A stretch of DNA of 8,661 nucleotides from Caulobacteraceae bacterium (lineage in GTDB: Bacteria; Pseudomonadota; Alphaproteobacteria; Caulobacterales; Caulobacteraceae). The position numbers and the translations under genes were made by a program. Where the stretch lies: contig JANXWN010000425.1 of the NCBI GenBank assembly GCA_025351125.1, positions 1 to 8,661 on the forward strand, in the 5' to 3' direction. The notes below the pieces were generated by a model, which was given only the letters and a program-made list of their open reading frames with translations, was not told the DNA's origin and made no database searches. Each line of letters starts with the position of its first letter. Within the stretch, counting starts at the first letter, position 1. This document shows, piece by piece, positions 5,851-8,661 of this stretch.

Positions 5851-6582
5851 TCACAGTCGACCGGCGCCATTAAGCCGGTCGACCATCCACATACGGGCCG
5901 GGGGAAGCGGTCTGTTAAGCGGTCCGAACACGAAATCCTGCAAAAATCGGCCGGTCAGCGCCAGACCAGCGGCGATGTCGCCCGGCGAGAGACGCCCTTG
6001 CGCCGACAGCAAAAACGGTGGCAGGGCCAGCAAGCGATCCCGATACGCCTCACCCGCCGCCGCGCAGACCGCGCGCCCCGTGCGCGGGCTGACCCAGACT
6101 AAATCATCGACCGCGCCTGTGACGGTGCAGCGGGACAGGTCAAGGCCGAATCCCATGGCTTCCAGCAAACCCGCCTCGAACCGCACCATGACGGCCGGCC
6201 AAATGTCGGAGAACCCCAGGGCACGGGTCAGCGCCTCGAAGGCGACGTAAACGCCGGTATGCGGTTCTCGGTCGGGTAGGGCCCCAGCGACCACCGCGGC
6301 CGCCGACGCTAACCCCGCCAAGGCCAGCGGGTCGTCGAACAGAGCCGATGGCCCCTCGCCCTCCGGCTCCAAGGCCGCGGCGCCCAGTTGATCCACAACG
6401 CGGGCGCGGTAACGCAGCCGCACCCGCGCACCGGCTTGCAAGAAGGGTTTCATCTTGCGAGACGCTCCACCGGCGACATGTGCCGCCCACTTGCCCCGGC
6501 TGGCGGTCAAAAGCTCGACGATCGCGCCGCTTTCGCCGAATGCGCGCGCCGACAAGACAAAGGCGTCGTCTTCAAATTCCAT
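5851..6582 (-). CDS. recO: DNA repair protein RecO
   Basis: A 243-residue protein of typical RecO length. RecO binds single-stranded DNA and, with RecR and often RecF, loads RecA onto SSB-coated DNA during gap and break repair in the cytoplasm. The N-terminal OB-fold region begins MEFEDDAFVLSARAFGESGA and includes VELLTASRGKWAAHVAGGAS, a pattern characteristic of alphaproteobacterial RecO. The C-terminal helical part contains LDLSRCTVTG (Cys152), DDLVWVSPRTGRAVC (Cys173) and LLALPPFLL. Only two cysteines are visible here, rather than the four-cysteine zinc site of some RecO proteins. It is the last gene of the lepB-rnc-era-recO run, 17 bases after era, with no obvious Shine-Dalgarno, so translation may depend on coupling to era. 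A strong hairpin overlaps its final codons and stop. Assignment rests on sequence and conserved gene order. Confidence 0.93.
   Translation of the reverse strand: MEFEDDAFVLSARAFGESGAIVELLTASRGKWAAHVAGGASRKMKPFLQAGARVRLRYRARVVDQLGAAALEPEGEGPSALFDDPLALAGLASAAAVVAGALPDREPHTGVYVAFEALTRALGFSDIWPAVMVRFEAGLLEAMGFGLDLSRCTVTGAVDDLVWVSPRTGRAVCAAAGEAYRDRLLALPPFLLSAQGRLSPGDIAAGLALTGRFLQDFVFGPLNRPLPPARMWMVDRLNGAGRL
5856..5883 (-). terminator. Hairpin at the 3' end of recO, possible terminator
   Basis: GTCGACCGGC (5856-5865) and GCCGGTCGAC (5874-5883) form a perfect 10-bp inverted repeat around an 8-base loop. It covers the last codons of recO and ends just before the TGA. No T tract follows on either strand, so it does not meet the usual rule for an intrinsic terminator. 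It could stabilise the operon's 3' end or act with Rho. Confidence 0.35.
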
Positions 6583-6599
6583 TCAATCGCGTGACCGCA

Positions 6600-7532
6600 T
6601 CAAACTTCGAAGTCCAGGCCCATTTCTTGATAAAGATCGCGATCCTCAGCCCAGGTTTCCCTGACCTTTACGGTCAGGAACAAATGCACCGGTCGGTCGA
6701 ACAGTTCGGCCAGTTCCTTGCGCGAGGCCTCGCCAATCCATTTGAGGGTCTGACCGTTTTTGCCCAATAAAATACCCCGTTGGCCGTCGCGTTCGACATA
6801 GATAGTTTGCTCTAGACGAGCCGCCCCGTCGCGTCGCTCCTCAAACGCGGTGGTTTGAACGCTTGCGGCGTATGGCAATTCTTCATGAACGCGCAAATAA
6901 ACTTTTTCGCGCGTGATCTCAGCGGCCAGCAGCCGCGCCGGAATGTCGGCGCTTTGCTCGGCGGGGTAAAACCACGGGCCTTCCGGAGCCAGGGCAGCCA
7001 GACGGTGCTTGAGGTCATCGACCCCGGCGCCATCGGCGGCGCTGATCATAAACACCTCCTCGTACACCCCTGCGTCAAACATCGATTGGGTGAGGGCCAA
7101 CAGGTTGTCGCGCCGCAGTAGGTCAATCTTGTTGAGTGCAAGGATGGATTTGCGCGATGCGCTTTTCAAGCCTTCCACAATGCTGGCGACGTCGACAACC
7201 GCTTTGCGATCGGCGGGCGTCCCGGCGCCGCCAGCAACTTCAATCTGGGCGTTCGCATCGACGAGATGGACCACTGTGTCCGCGTCCTCGGCCCTGCCCC
7301 AAGCCGCCCGCACCATGGCGCGGTCAAGTCGTCGGCGGGGTTTGAAAATCCCGGGCGTATCGACCAGCACGAGTTGGCTTTCGCCATCCATCGCCACGCC
7401 TCGCACAGGAAACCGGGTGGTCTGCACTTTTTGAGTCACGATCGACACCTTGGTTCCGACCAAGCGGTTGACCAAAGTGGATTTTCCAGCGTTGGGGGCG
7501 CCGATCACGGCGACAAATCCGGCGCGTGTCAT
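6600..7532 (-). CDS. era: Ribosome-maturation GTPase Era
   Basis: A 310-residue essential-type GTPase that binds the 3' end of 16S rRNA and assists 30S subunit assembly. GTPase motifs: G1 GAPNAGKS (11-18), the G2 region QTTR (37-40), G3 DTPG (58-61), G4 NKID (134-137) and G5 with SA (164-165). The C-terminal KH domain follows AAEITREKVYLRVHEELPY (from about residue 203) and has its GKNG loop at 257-260. Slightly longer than E. coli Era (301), the difference lying mostly between G3 and G4 (about 93-115). The start codon overlaps the rnc stop (ATGA), indicating translational coupling. GGAA about seven bases upstream, within rnc, may serve as a ribosome binding site. The clustering of Era with RNase III fits a joint role in rRNA processing and subunit assembly. 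The switch segment TTRFPVRG differs from the E. coli form but resembles Caulobacter-type Era from memory. Confidence 0.97.
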   Translation of the reverse strand: MTRAGFVAVIGAPNAGKSTLVNRLVGTKVSIVTQKVQTTRFPVRGVAMDGESQLVLVDTPGIFKPRRRLDRAMVRAAWGRAEDADTVVHLVDANAQIEVAGGAGTPADRKAVVDVASIVEGLKSASRKSILALNKIDLLRRDNLLALTQSMFDAGVYEEVFMISAADGAGVDDLKHRLAALAPEGPWFYPAEQSADIPARLLAAEITREKVYLRVHEELPYAASVQTTAFEERRDGAARLEQTIYVERDGQRGILLGKNGQTLKWIGEASRKELAELFDRPVHLFLTVKVRETWAEDRDLYQEMGLDFEV

Positions 7533-8227
7533 GAATTTTTCCGATCACGTTGAAGCAAGGCGAGGGCCGCCGCCTTTTCCGCCAATCGCACCGAGCCCGC
7601 GACGGCGACGGCGGGCGCCAGCCCCTCCACAAAGACCTCGAGGGTGAAAACCTGTTGATGATCAGGGCCGCTGCGCGACAGCACGCGATAAACGGGCGCA
7701 GGTTTACCCAGAGCGGCGATCCATTCCTGAAGTTCCGATTTCGGATTGGCGGCGGCCAGATCGACCGGCTCATCCAACAGGGGGGCCCAAAGGGTCAGGA
7801 CGATATCGCGCGCACCTACAAGGCCACGCTCGAGATAGATGGCGGCGATCAGGGCCTCGCAGCCGTCGGCCAAGATAGTGTCTTGATCACGAGCGCCGCG
7901 ACGGCTTTCGCCGCCTTGCAGACGTAGCGCATCGCCAAGCTTCACATCGCGAGCTACGCGAGCGCAGGCTTGGCCGCTGACTAACATGTGAAACCGCTTC
8001 GAAAGATTGCCGGCGTCGGCGGTTTCGTTGTCGTCCATTAAACGCTCGGCCATGATTAGGCCAAGCACGCGATCACCCAAAAACTCCAAGCGGTCATTGT
8101 CGAGCAACTTGCCCGAACCATCATCCGCGCTGGCGTGGGTCAGCGCCCGTTCGAGCAAGATACGATCGGCGAACACGTGGTTCAAGCGCAGTTCAAGCGC
8201 CGCGATAGCGGCGAGCCGCCGATTCAT
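7529..8227 (-). CDS. rnc: Ribonuclease III
   Basis: A 232-residue double-strand-specific endoribonuclease that processes rRNA precursors and structured mRNAs in the cytoplasm. The N-terminal catalytic domain contains the signature DRLEFLGDRVLGL (45-57) with acidic residues Glu48 and Asp52, and a second acidic block ILADGCEALIAAIYLE (118-133) with Asp121 and Glu124. The C-terminal double-stranded RNA-binding domain spans about 159-229, from PKSELQEW to the KAAALALL helix. The position equivalent to E. coli Glu38 is Asp45, a conservative change. The start ATG at 8227 lies 13 bases after lepB; no good Shine-Dalgarno is visible. The codons just after the start can form a small hairpin (CGCCGC 8198-8203, GCGGCG 8208-8213). 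A 10-bp palindrome lies about 50 bases upstream in lepB. The gene overlaps era by four bases. Identification is secure from motifs and gene order. Confidence 0.96.
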   Translation of the reverse strand: MNRRLAAIAALELRLNHVFADRILLERALTHASADDGSGKLLDNDRLEFLGDRVLGLIMAERLMDDNETADAGNLSKRFHMLVSGQACARVARDVKLGDALRLQGGESRRGARDQDTILADGCEALIAAIYLERGLVGARDIVLTLWAPLLDEPVDLAAANPKSELQEWIAALGKPAPVYRVLSRSGPDHQQVFTLEVFVEGLAPAVAVAGSVRLAEKAAALALLQRDRKNS

Positions 8228-8240
8228 CGCCCATTAACGA

Positions 8241-8661
8241 TCATTTGAGTCCGTGGAAAAAACGATCCCATCGCAAATCAAGCCATGTCCATGGCTTGAA
8301 AAGTGCGGCGCCTTCGTTCCACGACAAAATGATGATTTGCGCCTTGCCTTCCAGGTTGTCTTCCGGAACGAAACCCACGCCCGTTTCGAAATTGACCGGC
8401 GCGTCGAGGCGGCTATCCCATCCGCAGCCACCAAGTTTGGCATCTTCCGGCGGAATACCCGGGTCAAAGCGGCTGTCGGCGGAATTATCGCGGTTGTCGC
8501 CCATCATGAAATAGCAGTGCGCCGGGACAACGTAGACACCGGTGTTGGCCGCCGGTTCCTTCGGGCCGTGCACTTGAGTCAGATAGTATCGACCCTCCGG
8601 ATTAGTTTCGGTCTGCACGGTCGCACTTTCCCGACGGGGACCGGTGTAGGCATCGGCGCGG
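8241..8661 (-). CDS. lepB: Signal peptidase I (partial, 5' end outside window)
   Basis: The frame is open from the right edge to the TGA at 8243-8241, giving the C-terminal 140 or so residues of the inner-membrane protease that removes Sec and Tat signal peptides. The diagnostic box E is GDNRDNSADSR, preceded by YFMM. GVGFVPEDNLEGKAQIII and KPWTW near the C-terminus are also typical. The catalytic Ser and Lys boxes and the membrane anchors lie beyond 8661. Between box E and GVGFVP there is an extra segment containing KLGGCGWDS, longer than in short LepB proteins, and it may be lineage-typical. An in-frame GTG at 8618 is not the start: the conserved coding sequence continues upstream of it to the edge. 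It is the first visible gene of the lepB-rnc-era-recO run and encodes the enzyme that would mature the secreted proteins of the left-hand block. Confidence 0.94.
   Translation of the reverse strand, partial: RADAYTGPRRESATVQTETNPEGRYYLTQVHGPKEPAANTGVYVVPAHCYFMMGDNRDNSADSRFDPGIPPEDAKLGGCGWDSRLDAPVNFETGVGFVPEDNLEGKAQIIILSWNEGAALFKPWTWLDLRWDRFFHGLK
8278..8299. repeat. Perfect 10-bp-arm palindrome near the 3' end of lepB
   Basis: TCAAGCCATG (8278-8287) and CATGGCTTGA (8290-8299) are exact reverse complements separated by two bases. On the minus strand this encodes the conserved FKPWTWL segment of LepB, so some of it is forced by protein sequence. In the mRNA it would form a compact hairpin about 50 bases upstream of the rnc start. 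Confidence 0.6.

Noticed and set aside
7324..7773. Minus-strand open frame bridging rnc and era in another frame
   Set aside because: Both rnc and era are intact in their own frames with all motifs, so this is a shadow and not evidence of a frameshift.
8616..8618. GTG as the start of lepB
   Set aside because: Conserved LepB sequence continues upstream of it to the window edge in the same frame, and the catalytic boxes must lie further upstream.

Overview
This window reads as chromosomal DNA from an alphaproteobacterium. The right half carries lepB-rnc-era-recO in that order on the minus strand, the arrangement typical of Alphaproteobacteria. The Era and LepB sequences resemble, from memory, those of Caulobacter and its relatives; that placement is a tentative inference. 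The DNA is GC-rich and almost fully coding. No stretch without a gene exceeds about 130 bases, and I saw no mobile element, RNA gene, CRISPR array or integration site.

Left edge (1-199, minus): the first 66 codons of a small ArsC/Spx-fold protein of the YffB type, whose 3' end lies outside the window. It is divergent from the next gene across a 126-base region (200-325).

Accessory block (326-5467, plus): four co-directional genes. The first two overlap by four bases. They encode a secreted right-handed parallel beta-helix protein and a secreted di-heme c-type cytochrome of the SO_2930 family, a conserved gene pair of unknown function (known as TIGR03805/TIGR03806). The third, 11 bases later with a good ribosome binding site, is an EthA-like type I Baeyer-Villiger monooxygenase with an exact fingerprint motif. 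The fourth, after a 53-base gap, is a Bcr/CflA-type major facilitator exporter. A hairpin with a T tract follows it and lies inside the end of the next, convergent gene. A periplasmic redox pair, a cytosolic FAD/NADPH oxygenase and an exporter together suggest a small oxidative-modification and export module. That functional link is inference; the substrate cannot be read from the sequence.

Right part (5472-8661, minus): a small DUF2061 membrane protein with its own ribosome binding site, then, reading leftward from the right edge, lepB (5' end outside the window), rnc, era and recO. These four are tightly packed (13-base gap, 4-base overlap, 17-base gap) and form the conserved housekeeping operon for protein secretion, RNA processing, ribosome maturation and recombinational repair. 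Several perfect inverted repeats sit at gene ends: one at the recO stop, one near the lepB 3' end just upstream of rnc, and the MFS terminator.
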